Shown: positions 52,442 through 63,778, numbered from the stretch's first letter. The stretch is DNA of 64,000 bases from Amycolatopsis sp. EV170708-02-1 (GCF_022479115.1 NZ_CP092497.1:8246001-8310000), one strand, 5' to 3'. Numbers and translations: made by a program. The notes: generated from the letters alone by a model not told the origin.

Positions 52442-53575
52442 TCAGCGGCGAACGGTCAGGCCGACCCGCTGGAACTCCTTCAGGTCCGAGTAGCCCGTCT
52501 TCGCCATCGCGCGGCGAAGCGCGCCGAAGAGGTTCACGACACCCTCGGCGTCCGAGGACGGCCCGAACAGCAGCGTCTTCAGGTCGACGGCGTAGTCCGG
52601 CCCCAGCGCCACGCGCGAACGCGGCAGCGACGGGTGCGCGGCCGCCGACGTCCAGTACAGCCCCTGCCCCGGCGCCTCGGAGGCGGCGGCCAGCGGCGCG
52701 CCCAGCATGACCGCGTCGGCACCGCAGGCGATGGCCTTCGCGATGTCGCCGGACGTGCTCATCCCGCCGTCGGCGAGCACGTGGACGTACCGGCCGCCGG
52801 TCTCGTCGAGGTAGTCACGCCGCGCGGCCGCGGCGTCGACGATCGCGGTCGCCATCGGCGTCCCGATCCCGAGCACGCTGTCGGTGCTCGTCACACCGCG
52901 GCTGGCCCCGTGCCCGACGATCACGCCGGCGGCGCCGGTGCGCATCAGGTGCATCGCCGTGCGGTAGTCGCTGACGCCGCCCGCGATCACCGGGACGTCG
53001 AGCCTGCCGATGAAGTCCTTCAGGTCCAGCGGCTCGGCGTCGCGCTGGACGTGCTCGGCCGAGATGATCGTGCCCTGCACGACGAGGATCTCGACGCCGG
53101 CCGCGAGCAGATCCGGCGTGAGCTCGGCGGCGTGCTGCGGGCTGACCCGCGCGGCCACGGTGACCCCGGACTCGCGGACGGTCTTGATCGCCTCGGTCAG
53201 CAGGTCCAGCCGGATCGGGGCGGAGTGCAGCTCCTGCAGCTCACGCACGATCGCGGTCGGGTCTTCGGTGTCCTCGGCCGCCCGGACGAGGCGGAAGATC
53301 GCGTCCTCGACGTTCGGGTGCCGCGCCCACAGCCCTTCGGCGTTGAGGACGCCCAGCCCGCCGAGCTCGCCGACGGCCACCGCGGTTCCCGGCGACACGA
53401 TCGCGTCGGTGGGGTGGGTGACCAGCGGCAGCTCGAACCGGTACGCGTCGATCTGCCAGGCGGTGGACACGACCGAAGACGACCGGGTGCGCCGCGACGG
53501 CACGATCTCCACGTCATCGAGGTCATACGCCCGCCGCGCGGTGCGGCCCATGCCGATCTCGACCAGATCCCGCAC
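52442..53575 (-). CDS. guaB3: GuaB3, IMP dehydrogenase-related protein
   Basis: 377-aa member of the IMPDH/GMPR superfamily without CBS domains. It shows DVEIVPSRRTRSS and LPLVTHPTDAIVSPGTAVA at the start. The later loops are VIAGGVSDYRTAMHLMRTGA and [20 protein letters not shown]. The usual GxGSxCxTR active-site Cys loop is replaced by SRGVTST-like sequence, so it is not a standard IMPDH. Its role is debated. It follows guaB in the same orientation with a DUF3574 gene between, as a variant of the guaB2-guaB3 order. The start is a GTG. Confidence 0.93.
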   Translation of the reverse strand: MRDLVEIGMGRTARRAYDLDDVEIVPSRRTRSSSVVSTAWQIDAYRFELPLVTHPTDAIVSPGTAVAVGELGGLGVLNAEGLWARHPNVEDAIFRLVRAAEDTEDPTAIVRELQELHSAPIRLDLLTEAIKTVRESGVTVAARVSPQHAAELTPDLLAAGVEILVVQGTIISAEHVQRDAEPLDLKDFIGRLDVPVIAGGVSDYRTAMHLMRTGAAGVIVGHGASRGVTSTDSVLGIGTPMATAIVDAAAARRDYLDETGGRYVHVLADGGMSTSGDIAKAIACGADAVMLGAPLAAASEAPGQGLYWTSAAAHPSLPRSRVALGPDYAVDLKTLLFGPSSDAEGVVNLFGALRRAMAKTGYSDLKEFQRVGLTVRR

Positions 53576-53694
53576 GTCAAGTCCCTTCTCACCGACGACC
53601 GTTACACCCCATTGTCGCTAGGCCGCGTGGGTGACCTGCGCACGGGGCACCCGAACCGGGCCGGAAGTCACACCAGCCCCATCAGCCACACCCG

Positions 53695-53725
53695 TTTCGC
53701 GTTTAGCCCGCTAAAGGCGCTCCGG
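53695..53725. repeat. Palindromic interspersed repeat
   Basis: TCGCG with core TTTAGCCCGCTAAA and GGCGCTCCGG; arms partly decayed. It abuts the stop of the DUF3574 gene (53726). Confidence 0.85.
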
Positions 53726-54196
53726 TCAGAAGGAGACCTTCTCCACGGAGTCGGTCCGGAGGACGGATTCCTGCGAGAAGGCCTTCTTGTAGTCGGTCCG
53801 GATCTCCTCGATCTCGCGGTTCGCGTCGCGATCGCTGAACGGGTAAACGACGACGATCACCTTCGACTTCTCCCGCGAGATCACCCCGTCCGAACCGCGC
53901 CACTGGCCGCGCCCGGTCAGCTCGGTGAACCCGTCCGGGAACCTCGGCGTGACGGCCTTGTCGGTGAACGCGGTGAACTCGGCATCGGTCAGCTCCCCGC
54001 CGCCCGGCTTCGTCGTCCCGAAGTACAGCTCGGTGCGCTTCCACAGCTCACCCGGCGACGCCTGGAGAGCGGCGGCCTCGGGTGCGGAAGGCGCGGCGGA
54101 AGCGGTGGGGACGGCGGAAGCCGCCACCCCGCCGCCGAGCCCGAGGGCGGCGGCGGCGAAGACGGCGAGCGCGGTCCGGCGCGACGTGAAAGACAT
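53726..54196 (-). CDS. Secreted DUF3574 protein
   Basis: 156-aa protein. It has a signal peptide with Arg-Arg ([19 protein letters not shown], cleavage near ASA at about 35). The DUF3574 domain follows, with ELYFGT, then [20 protein letters not shown], then [20 protein letters not shown]. It was probably inserted between guaB and guaB3, since this pair is usually adjacent. The function of the family is unknown. A palindromic repeat directly follows the stop. Confidence 0.87.
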   Translation of the reverse strand: MSFTSRRTALAVFAAAALGLGGGVAASAVPTASAAPSAPEAAALQASPGELWKRTELYFGTTKPGGGELTDAEFTAFTDKAVTPRFPDGFTELTGRGQWRGSDGVISREKSKVIVVVYPFSDRDANREIEEIRTDYKKAFSQESVLRTDSVEKVSF

Positions 54197-54277
54197 CGGG
54201 TTCCTCCCAGGAGACTTGATCAGCGGGCCAAGTCTCCCGGGAACGGAACCGGGTGGGTAAGTGTCCTAAGGGGCGGA

Positions 54278-55807
<1,530 letters not shown>

Positions 55808-55874
55808 CTAGCGGTGATGGAAAGAAGCCGCCGTGGCTGGTGGCATCGTGGCGGGGGCCTGCCCCTCATGATAT

Positions 55875-55900
55875 CCGGGCCGGGCGGCCGCCCGGCCCGG
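55875..55900. repeat. Perfect 26-base GC palindrome
   Basis: CCGGGCCGGGCGG and its exact complement without a spacer lie between divergent guaB and the DUF5319 gene, 13 bases before the latter's -10-like TAGCGT. It could be an operator or a cruciform-forming site. Confidence 0.8.
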
Positions 55901-55924
55901 GTGGGCGCCCGGTAGCGTGCAGGC

Positions 55925-56311
55925 GTGCCGCAAGATGCGTTGCCCCCAGACCCGTTCGCGGATGACCCGGACGACCCGGCCCGCGCGTTCATCGACGACG
56001 CCGACCGGCTCGACGAGCCGATCAGCGACGAAGAGCGCACCGAGCTGCTGGCCGACCTCTCCGATCTCGCCGTCTACCAGGCGCTTCTCGAGCCGCGTGG
56101 AGTACGCGGGATCGTGGTCGACTGCGGTGAATGCGACGAACCCCACTATCACGACTGGCATCTGCTGCGCGCCAGTCTCGAGCAGCTGCTCGCCGACGGT
56201 CGCATGCGGCCGCACGAGCCCGCGTTCGACCCGAACCCCGGTGACTACGTGAGCTGGGACTACTGCCGCGGCTTCGCGGACGGTGTCACGGCCAACGAAA
56301 GCGCCTACTGA
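55925..56311 (+). CDS. DUF5319 protein
   Basis: 128-aa protein from a GTG. It starts with an acidic stretch (PQDALPPDPFADDPDDPAR) and contains GIVVDCGECDEPHYHDWHLL. The Cys-Cys-His set may bind a metal. It ends GDYVSWDYCRGFADG. The family is conserved next to guaB/sigD in actinobacteria (Rv3412). A TAGCGT -10-like element lies 6 bases before the GTG, so the mRNA may be leaderless. Its TGA overlaps a repeat copy. Confidence 0.88.
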   Translation: MPQDALPPDPFADDPDDPARAFIDDADRLDEPISDEERTELLADLSDLAVYQALLEPRGVRGIVVDCGECDEPHYHDWHLLRASLEQLLADGRMRPHEPAFDPNPGDYVSWDYCRGFADGVTANESAY

Positions 56312-56338
56312 TCGCGTTTAGCCCGCTAAACGCGATTT
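56310..56338. repeat. Palindromic interspersed repeat
   Basis: GATCGCG arm, core TTTAGCCCGCTAAA, then CGCGAT. The first base pair of the left arm is part of the DUF5319 TGA. It lies between convergent genes. Confidence 0.9.
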
Positions 56339-56350
56339 GAGCCAGACAGC

Positions 56351-56388
56351 GAAAGGGCCTGGTGAGAGTGATCTCACCAGGCCCTTTC
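56351..56388. terminator. Strong bidirectional terminator
   Basis: A perfect 16-base stem (GAAAGGGCCTGGTGAG and complement) with loop AGTGAT and flanking T or A. It lies between the convergent DUF5319 and rsdA genes. Confidence 0.93.
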
Positions 56389-56402
56389 GGCGTTCCGGGG
56401 TG

Positions 56403-57350
56403 TTACGGCGTCTCGACCGCGCCCGCGGGAGCCTGCGCTCCGGCACCCGGCGACGGCTCGTTCCGCGAGCCGCCCGGGTCGTTGCCCGAGGCAGGCGGCG
56501 TGGTCGACGTCGTGGGCGGCGGGGGCTCGCTGGTCGTGGTCGGCGGAGTCGGCGAGGGAGTCGTGGTGCCCGGCAGAGTCGTGCCGGGGTTGCCGCCTCC
56601 CGGCAGCGATGTCGGCGGAGCCGTCGGCTGCGGAGTGGGCTGCGGGGTGGTCGCGACCGGAGTCTGCGACGGCGACTGCTGATCCGGGGGCAGCGGCTGC
56701 TGACCGGGATTCTGCAGCTGAGCGCTCAACTGGCGGTGCTGTTCGAGCAGCTGATCGCGATTTTCCTCGTCGGTCACCTGGCTCAGCGCGGCCTGAGCCT
56801 CGTCGAGCGCCTTGCGGGCGTCGTCGAGGCGCCCACCGGCGAGCGCGAGGTTGGCCTTCTCGAGATCGAGTTTGGCCGCGGCGGCGGCCTCGACCGATCG
56901 GGCGTGGTCGGCGTAAAGCACCTTGGTCAGGCCCCAGAGAGTGTCACCAGGCTGCGCGTCCTTCGCGGCGAGACCGGTACCGGCGAAGGCGATGGCCAGG
57001 ACGGCCGCGGCGGCGGCCACCGGGACCAGCAGCCGGCGTCTTCCCCCGTGTTTGCGGGCGAGCGCGGCGGTCTTCACGGTGACGACGGCGGTGTCGACGT
57101 CGACGAGTTCCGCGAGCGGCTCGCTGTCGATGTCACGACGCCAGGCCAGCAGCAGGGCGTTGAGCTCTTGATCCCCGAGGTCGTCGGCCATCTTCGGATC
57201 CGAGCCACCGAGGGCGTCGAGCAGCGCGTCGTCGGCCTGGACGGCCGACAGATCCGCGGCGAACTCGGCTTCCGAGGGCGTCAGCCCTCTTTCGAAAGCC
57301 GTCAGTTCACGATCGGTCCCAGGGGAGAACCGACGGTCGCGATCGGTCAC
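56403..57350 (-). CDS. rsdA: Anti-sigma-D factor RsdA
   Basis: 315-aa transmembrane anti-sigma factor. The N-terminal sigma-binding region is FAADLSAVQADDALLDALGG near residue 32. One membrane helix lies near 107-128. Outside, residues 130-200 include a helical region (ADHARSVEAAAAAKLDLEKA), and 210-315 are a Pro-Thr-Ser-rich tail. It holds SigD inactive at the membrane; in M. tuberculosis it is released by regulated proteolysis. The GTG directly follows the sigD TGA. It matches Rv3413c by context. Confidence 0.92.
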   Translation of the reverse strand: MTDRDRRFSPGTDRELTAFERGLTPSEAEFAADLSAVQADDALLDALGGSDPKMADDLGDQELNALLLAWRRDIDSEPLAELVDVDTAVVTVKTAALARKHGGRRRLLVPVAAAAAVLAIAFAGTGLAAKDAQPGDTLWGLTKVLYADHARSVEAAAAAKLDLEKANLALAGGRLDDARKALDEAQAALSQVTDEENRDQLLEQHRQLSAQLQNPGQQPLPPDQQSPSQTPVATTPQPTPQPTAPPTSLPGGGNPGTTLPGTTTPSPTPPTTTSEPPPPTTSTTPPASGNDPGGSRNEPSPGAGAQAPAGAVETP

Positions 57351-57932
57351 TCAGATCACCTCCTCAGCGGCCAGAACCTTACGTAGGCGCGCGAGGGCGC
57401 GATGCTGGGCCACCCGGACGGCGCCGGGGGTGGACCCCACGGCCTCCGCCGTCTCTTCGGCGGACAATCCCACGACAACCCGCAGGACCACGATCTCACG
57501 CTGTTTGTCGGGGAGGACGCGCAGCAGCTGCGACATGCGCTCGTTCAGCTCGCCTTGGAGAGCACGCTGCTCGGGACCGACGCCGCCCTCGACCTCGTCG
57601 GGGACTTCGGCGACCGGTTCGGCGCGGTTGCGGGCCGCGGCGCGATGCGCGTCGGCCACCTTGTGCTGGGCGATCCCGTAGACGAAGGCCAGGAACGGGC
57701 GGCCCTGATCACGGTACGAAGGCAATGCCGTGAGCACCGCGAGACACACCTCCTGAGCAACGTCGTCTGCGGAAGCGAACGAACGCTCCTGCCTGCCAAC
57801 CCGAGCGCGGCAGTACCGCACTACCAAAGGACGGATGGCCGCCAGCAACCGCTCGACCGCTTGAGGATCACCCTCAACAGCAGCGGCGACCGGCTCATCC
57901 AGTCCGTCCCCCACATTGGCCATCGCAGACAA
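57351..57932 (-). CDS. sigD: ECF sigma factor SigD
   Basis: 193-aa ECF sigma. Region 2 shows AIRPLVVRYCRARVG, ADDVAQEVCLAVL and LPSYRDQGRPFLAFVYGIA. Region 4 shows LPDKQREIVVLRVVVGLSAE and TPGAVRVAQHRALARLRK. The order sigD-rsdA beside guaB is the same as in mycobacteria. The start is a TTG at 57932; an ATG at 57923 is an equally plausible alternative. It is cotranscribed with rsdA. Known SigD regulons include stationary-phase genes. Confidence 0.93.
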   Translation of the reverse strand: MSAMANVGDGLDEPVAAAVEGDPQAVERLLAAIRPLVVRYCRARVGRQERSFASADDVAQEVCLAVLTALPSYRDQGRPFLAFVYGIAQHKVADAHRAAARNRAEPVAEVPDEVEGGVGPEQRALQGELNERMSQLLRVLPDKQREIVVLRVVVGLSAEETAEAVGSTPGAVRVAQHRALARLRKVLAAEEVI

Positions 57933-58304
57933 CAGTCCCAGTGTTACGTATAGGCGTGCAAAGAGTCCGGCGTGTGACTTCGGAGACCACTACCGGTGAC
58001 AGCTACCGTACCGCCCGGGTCCGTCACCTTCACTGACGGCCGTCATCGGCGCGCCGCCTCTCCGGCGAGCGCGCTGAACCCGGGTCTTCCTGGTTCCCTT
58101 CGCTCGTAGTCGAACTTTCAACGAGCCGGAACACAGTGGGGTACGACGGTCCGCCCAGAGGCGGACTCGCTCGGGCAAGAGTGCCTGAGCGTCGAACATA
58201 AATGCGCGAAGCGTGACAGGGAACACAGGTACGGGCCAGGGGTACTCCCCCGGCCCGTTCGTCACCCGTTGTGCAATCTGACCGATGAAATCAGGAAAGC
58301 GTTG
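57933..58304. other. Promoter region of sigD and 3' end of the BldM-like gene
   Basis: 372 bases without a gene. At 58231-58258, ACGGGCCAGGGG and CCCCCGGCCCGT form a hairpin (one mismatch, loop TACT), 46 bases after the BldM-like stop and well placed as its terminator. GTAACACT lies within 20 bases of the sigD start on the minus strand, but I cannot assign it to a sigma factor. Confidence 0.6.
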
Positions 58305-58901
58305 TCAGGAAACAAGTCCACGGCGGAATCCGTGGGCGACCGCCTGTGCGCGGTCCCGAACGCCGAGCTTGCGGAACAAGCGGCGCGCGTGGGTCTTCAC
58401 GGTGTCTTCGGACAGGTACAGCTCGCGGCCGATCTGTCCGTTGCTCTTGCCCTGGCTCATCCCGCGAAGCACCTGGAGCTCGCGCTCGGTGAGCTGGACA
58501 CCGGGGTCGGACGGCTGGCGCGGCGCCGGCACCGAGGTGCTGGCGAGCGTGTGCGCCAGTGCGGCGACCAGCTCGGGACGCGAGGCGTCCCAGCGCAGGT
58601 AGCCGCGCGCGCCGCCGGCGATCGCGGCGGCGATGCTGCCCGCGTCGTCCGGGGCGCCGAACACGATCACGTTCGCTTGGGGGTTCGCAGAGACGAGCCG
58701 CCGGGTGGCTTCGACGCCAGTCGGGACAGCGCGCTGGGTTCCGACCAGCACGACGTCGACCGGCTGACGGGAGTACCGGGCCAGCAGCTCGTCACCGTGC
58801 GCTACGCAGTCGATGCGACTGACCCCTGGGACCGCGGACATCACTCGAGTGAGCCCTTCGCGGACACTGCGTCGGTCGTCGCAGATCAAGACCGTCGTCA
58901 C
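58305..58901 (-). CDS. BldM-like orphan response regulator without phosphoacceptor Asp
   Basis: 198-aa regulator with an N-terminal receiver and a C-terminal LuxR helix-turn-helix (LTERELQVLRGMSQGKSNGQ, LYLSEDTVKTHARRLF, AVAHGFRRGLVS). The second half is very close to Streptomyces BldM. The receiver has CDDRRSVREGL, but the phosphorylation loop reads VVLVGTQRAVPTG: Gly takes the place of the Asp of a normal receiver. Regulation is therefore probably by heterodimerisation or ligand, not phosphate. No kinase gene is adjacent. It lies upstream of sigD-rsdA, as bldM does in Streptomyces. The start is a GTG. Confidence 0.87.
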   Translation of the reverse strand: MTTVLICDDRRSVREGLTRVMSAVPGVSRIDCVAHGDELLARYSRQPVDVVLVGTQRAVPTGVEATRRLVSANPQANVIVFGAPDDAGSIAAAIAGGARGYLRWDASRPELVAALAHTLASTSVPAPRQPSDPGVQLTERELQVLRGMSQGKSNGQIGRELYLSEDTVKTHARRLFRKLGVRDRAQAVAHGFRRGLVS

Positions 58902-59041
58902 GGGGTTTCCTTCCTGCAGCCGGGTGACATTCCACTTCCCCTATCGGACGCTTTAGCCCGAACCTTGACACGATCCGGTGGCTTTTTTTGAAAGTTCTTA
59001 GCCCGGTTGCCGGAATGGGCCCTCCAACAGGCTAGACGCCC

Positions 59042-59881
59042 TCAGAGGGGGACCCACGGAGATTCCCGTGCGAGCCACCTCCCGCAAGGATCCGCATGCC
59101 GTAACACTGCGTGCAACAGTTCGGCACTTCTGAATCGATACTCATCGGCGTGTCCTGCCCCGAAGTCCGCCTCGAGCAGGTATGCCACCCACAGAAGTGA
59201 ATTGAATTCGTATTTCTCGGCGGTTTCGCGCGCGCTCTCTACCAGCGCTTTCGCCCGGTCCCGCTCAGCGGGACCGGCATTCGCGATCGTCACGGCGAGT
59301 ACAAGCCGTGATTTGACGACATGCCGGCAAGCGCCTCTGGTGCGCGCGGTTTCCAACGCCATTTCCGCGGGCGCGACGGCCGCCTCGGAAATGTTACCCG
59401 CCAGTTCGATTTCCGCGCCCACCCAACCGGCCCTGGTCCGGGTCCGCCAGTTGCCGGAGTGCACGCTCGCACGGGCGAGCAACCGCCGGGCGGCGGTCAG
59501 CCTGCCGCGCCCGAGATTGTCCGCCGCGAGCCCCAGGAGGGCGTCCGCCCGCGCGCCCTCGGCGTCCAGACCGTCGGGGTCGGGCTCGCCCAGCGGCTCC
59601 GAGATCACCGACGAGAGCGCCTCACCGTCGAGGACGAGCGCCGCCGCGTGCCCACCCAGCTGCCGCCGATGCGACGCCAGCGTGCTCGCGGCCAGCGACG
59701 CGAACACCGGGCCACCGTTCACGCGCAACCCGTTCAGCAGCGTGGCCGCAGCCGCGTACCGGCCGCGGGCGCCGAGCCCGATCGCGGCCAGCAACCGCCC
59801 GCGCGGCGACGCGGGCACCGCGAACGGGTTCGGCGGCGGCAAGCCGTCGCCGAACGCGGCGGACCGCAAGGACAATTCCAT
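59042..59881 (-). CDS. TPR-like helical protein of unknown function
   Basis: 279-aa soluble protein made of repeated Ala-rich helices, for example GARGRYAAAATLLNGLRV, LGLAADNLGRGRLTAARRLL and IELAGNISEAAVAPAEMALE. This spacing suggests four to six TPR-like helical hairpins. No catalytic residues are seen. It follows the MerR-like gene by 9 bases, so it is likely cotranscribed and may be its partner. I do not recognise the family; similar genes sit at this locus in Pseudonocardiales. Confidence 0.82.
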   Translation of the reverse strand: MELSLRSAAFGDGLPPPNPFAVPASPRGRLLAAIGLGARGRYAAAATLLNGLRVNGGPVFASLAASTLASHRRQLGGHAAALVLDGEALSSVISEPLGEPDPDGLDAEGARADALLGLAADNLGRGRLTAARRLLARASVHSGNWRTRTRAGWVGAEIELAGNISEAAVAPAEMALETARTRGACRHVVKSRLVLAVTIANAGPAERDRAKALVESARETAEKYEFNSLLWVAYLLEADFGAGHADEYRFRSAELLHAVLRHADPCGRWLARESPWVPL

Positions 59882-59890
59882 GCGTCCTTT

Positions 59891-60844
59891 CTATCGCCTC
59901 GCACCGACAAGAACGTGCTCGATCCGGTCGGCGGCGGTCGTCAGTTCGCCGAGCAGTTCGATCTTGTCCGGGAGGGTGGCGGGATCCCAGCCGGGACCGC
60001 ACGCGAACAGCCTGCTGCGCTGACGGCCGCGGGACACCCTGGCGAACAGGCGCGGGTCCGCGGTCGCGCGCCGCCCCGACCACAGGACGACCGCCGCCGG
60101 GACGCTGCGCCGGACGGTCACCGCGAGCACCTCGGCCGGCAGGGACGCCCCGAACAGCTGGGCGCCGATCCGGCGTCCCGCCAGCGCCGCGGCGAGCGCG
60201 TACATCGGCAGGTTGTCGCGCTCGTCCGGGACGCAGGTCAGCAGGACAGGGCGTTGGTTACGCGGCTCGCGGAGCACCGGCGTCGCGCGGACGAGGGCGG
60301 CGTACACGCATTCGGCGAGCAGGTACTCGACCTCCGCACCGGCGCTCACGCCGCGCCAGCGCGCGCCGAGCGCGGTCAGGACCGGGGACACGACACCGGT
60401 CCAGGCCGGCAGGACGCCGAGTTCGCGGATCGTGTCGGCGAGCATGCGCTGGACCGCGCCGAAATCCATCGCCAGCGCGGCCGTGCTCAACCGCCTGGCG
60501 AGGCGGGACGGGACGTCGTGATCCTCGGCGGCCGGCGCGGCGGCCTGCTCCGCCACTTGGACGACGGCGGATTCCGGAGGCTCCGTCGCCGTCCTGGGCA
60601 TCTGCTCGAGCGCGTACTTCGCGGCTTCGGCCGTCGAGGCGCCGCGAAGGAGCGCGCGCTGCATCAGTTCGAGACGGCCGATGTCGGAGCTTCCGTAGCG
60701 ACGGTGACGGCCGTTGGTGTGGCGGCTCGGCCCTACGCCGTATCTGCGGTCCCAGGTGCGCAGGGTGGACGGTGCGACCCCGAGCCGGCGAGCGACGGAG
60801 GCCACCGGCAGGGTGGGTTCTTCACTGCTGGTCCGAGATCCCAC
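59891..60844 (-). CDS. MerR-family regulator with a degenerate B12-binding-type domain
   Basis: 317-aa regulator. The N-terminal winged helix (VASVARRLGVAPSTLRTWDR and HTNGRHRRYGSSD) is MerR type. The middle helical bundle (SRLARRLSTAALAMDFGAV) and the C-terminal Rossmann-like domain match the architecture of CarH/LitR photoreceptors. The B12 motif ExH-DxHxxG is not conserved: the loop is CVPDERDNLPM, with no His. It probably senses another ligand. The GTG at 60844 is preferred, as the upstream 36 codons look non-coding. It is divergent from whiB across 209 bases. Confidence 0.87.
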   Translation of the reverse strand: MGSRTSSEEPTLPVASVARRLGVAPSTLRTWDRRYGVGPSRHTNGRHRRYGSSDIGRLELMQRALLRGASTAEAAKYALEQMPRTATEPPESAVVQVAEQAAAPAAEDHDVPSRLARRLSTAALAMDFGAVQRMLADTIRELGVLPAWTGVVSPVLTALGARWRGVSAGAEVEYLLAECVYAALVRATPVLREPRNQRPVLLTCVPDERDNLPMYALAAALAGRRIGAQLFGASLPAEVLAVTVRRSVPAAVVLWSGRRATADPRLFARVSRGRQRSRLFACGPGWDPATLPDKIELLGELTTAADRIEHVLVGARR

Positions 60845-61053
60845 TCGACCCAATATCCAGGCAGGCCGGGACAGGGGCAACCGGAGCGGAAAGTAGGGCT
60901 CACACATCCGGGGGATGCCTAACGGCTGAATCGTCTTGAATCTCTTGAACAAGTATTGGCGCGCTTCTAACGTTACCGCCGTTGCACCGAATGGAGTATC
61001 CGCAGCGCAGCAGAGCAGGTAAACGCTTCGACCGGATGACGGAGGCGGTCAGG

Positions 61054-61356
61054 ATGGCGGACACACGCAGGCTCCCGGGGCCCAACGCGGATGTATGGGA
61101 CTGGCAGCTCGAAGGGTCGTGCCGAGGCATGGACAGCGCGTCCTTCTTTCACCCTGACGGCGAGCGCGGGCCGGCCAGAGCCCGTCGCGAGGCGCGGGCC
61201 AAAGCCGTGTGCCTGGCCTGCCCGGTACTGGCGATGTGCCGGAACCACGCACTCGCCGTGCACGAGCCGTACGGGATCTGGGGCGGGCTGTCGGAATCGG
61301 AACGCGAGCACATCATCAAGGCTGACAAACGCCAATTGAGCATGTCGAACGGCTGA
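61054..61356 (+). CDS. WhiB-family [4Fe-4S] regulator (WhiB3-like)
   Basis: 100-aa redox-sensing regulator. The four cluster Cys are visible: one in EGSCRGMDS, then CLACPVLAMC. The downstream GIWGG turn precedes the DNA-binding Lys/Arg region (SEREHIIKADKRQ). The N-terminus RLPGPNADVWDWQL is close to WhiB3. The start chosen is the ATG at 61054 because GGAGG lies 8 bases upstream; the ATG at 61036 is an alternative. Position next to groEL/groES matches whiB3 (Rv3416). A terminator follows at 61375. Confidence 0.92.
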   Translation: MADTRRLPGPNADVWDWQLEGSCRGMDSASFFHPDGERGPARARREARAKAVCLACPVLAMCRNHALAVHEPYGIWGGLSESEREHIIKADKRQLSMSNG

Positions 61357-61374
61357 TCCGGCCGAGTCGGCAAC

Positions 61375-61413
61375 GCGGAAGGGCGGCATCCGGGTGGGGT
61401 GCCGCCCTTCCGC
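61375..61413 (+). terminator. Terminator of whiB
   Basis: A perfect 14-base stem (GCGGAAGGGCGGCA and complement) with an 11-base loop, 19 bases after the stop. Confidence 0.9.
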
Positions 61414-61424
61414 GTCCCCGGGCA

Positions 61425-61600
61425 CCGGATCGCGTTTAGCCCGCGAAACGCAGGTCAGCGGGCCCAGGCGCCCGGATCGCGATTAGCCCGCGAAACGCAG
61501 GTGGGCGAGGGTGGCCGGTCAGATCGCGATTAGCCCGCGAAAGTCGCTCTGCCTGCGGTCCCGTGGCCGGATCGCGTTTAGCGGGCTAAACGCGATCCGG
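61425..61600. repeat. Palindromic interspersed repeat, cluster of four copies
   Basis: 61425-61455 and 61472-61502 have GATC left arms, inner GCGAAA and AGGT right arms. 61521-61547 has a GATC left arm with ATTAG and a decayed right arm. 61567-61600 is the perfect symmetrical form. The cluster separates the convergent whiB and groEL genes. Confidence 0.92.
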
Positions 61601-61625
61601 GCGTGGGAGGGGCAGGACAGCAAAA

Positions 61626-61657
61626 CGGGGCGGCACTCCGACTGGAGTACCGCCCCG
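61626..61657 (-). terminator. Terminator of groEL
   Basis: A 14-base stem, CGGGGCGGCACTCC with its complement (one mismatch), and loop GACT, 15 bases after the groEL stop on the minus strand. Confidence 0.85.
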
Positions 61658-61671
61658 CTTCAGGGGTGGAA

Positions 61672-63297
<1,626 letters not shown>

Positions 63298-63330
63298 TTA
63301 CCTTCCAGTTCTAAAGCTCGGAAAACACGA

Positions 63331-63366
63331 ACGCCCCGTTCCCCGGCAATGCGGGGCCCGGGGCGT
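63331..63366 (-). terminator. Intercistronic hairpin between groES and groEL
   Basis: An outer stem ACGCCCC/GGGGCGT (63331-63337 with 63360-63366) encloses an inner stem CCCCG/CGGGG (63341-63345 with 63352-63356). It may partly end groES transcripts or act as a processing site that sets the GroES:GroEL ratio. Confidence 0.65.
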
Positions 63367-63385
63367 CATGCGCTGAGAGCGGACG

Positions 63386-63679
63386 TCAGTTGATGACGGC
63401 CAGCACGTCGCGAGCGGAAAGGATCAAGTAGTCCTCACCGTTGTACTTCACTTCGGTGCCGCCGTACTTGGAGTAGATGACGACGTCGCCGACGGAAACG
63501 TCGAGCGGGACGCGGTTGCCCTTGTCGTCGATGCGGCCCGGGCCCACGGCCAGAACCTTGCCCTCCTGGGGCTTCTCCTTGGCGGTGTCGGGGATGACGA
63601 GGCCGGAAGCGGTCGTCTCCTCGGCCTCACTCGTCTGGACAACGATCTTGTCCTCGAGCGGCTTGATGTTCACGCTCAC
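63386..63679 (-). CDS. groES: 10-kDa co-chaperonin GroES
   Basis: 97-aa co-chaperonin. It starts [14 protein letters not shown] and contains the mobile loop [18 protein letters not shown], the ring-contact [21 protein letters not shown] and [14 protein letters not shown]. The start is the GTG at 63679 with GGAGGTCAACCC upstream, in preference to the longer frame. It is the first gene of groES-groEL, behind the CIRCE operator 100 bases upstream. Confidence 0.97.
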   Translation of the reverse strand: MSVNIKPLEDKIVVQTSEAEETTASGLVIPDTAKEKPQEGKVLAVGPGRIDDKGNRVPLDVSVGDVVIYSKYGGTEVKYNGEDYLILSARDVLAVIN

Positions 63680-63778
63680 CGGGTTGACCTCCACGGTCGT
63701 CGAAAGCGTTGGCAGGATTAGTTACGGCTCCTACCACCCCCGCCGTCGCGGGTGCCGGGGCGTGTTCGGGCCGTGCAA

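Noticed and set aside
58109..58125. TCGAACTTTCAACGAG upstream of sigD as an SOS box
   Set aside because: Only one half-site fits. The second half does not match GTTCGA.
58948..58978. GCTTTAGCCCGAAC...ACGATCCGG as a further copy of the palindromic repeat
   Set aside because: Only fragments match, the core is not closed by GCTAAA and the spacing is wrong. It could be a strongly decayed copy but cannot be supported.
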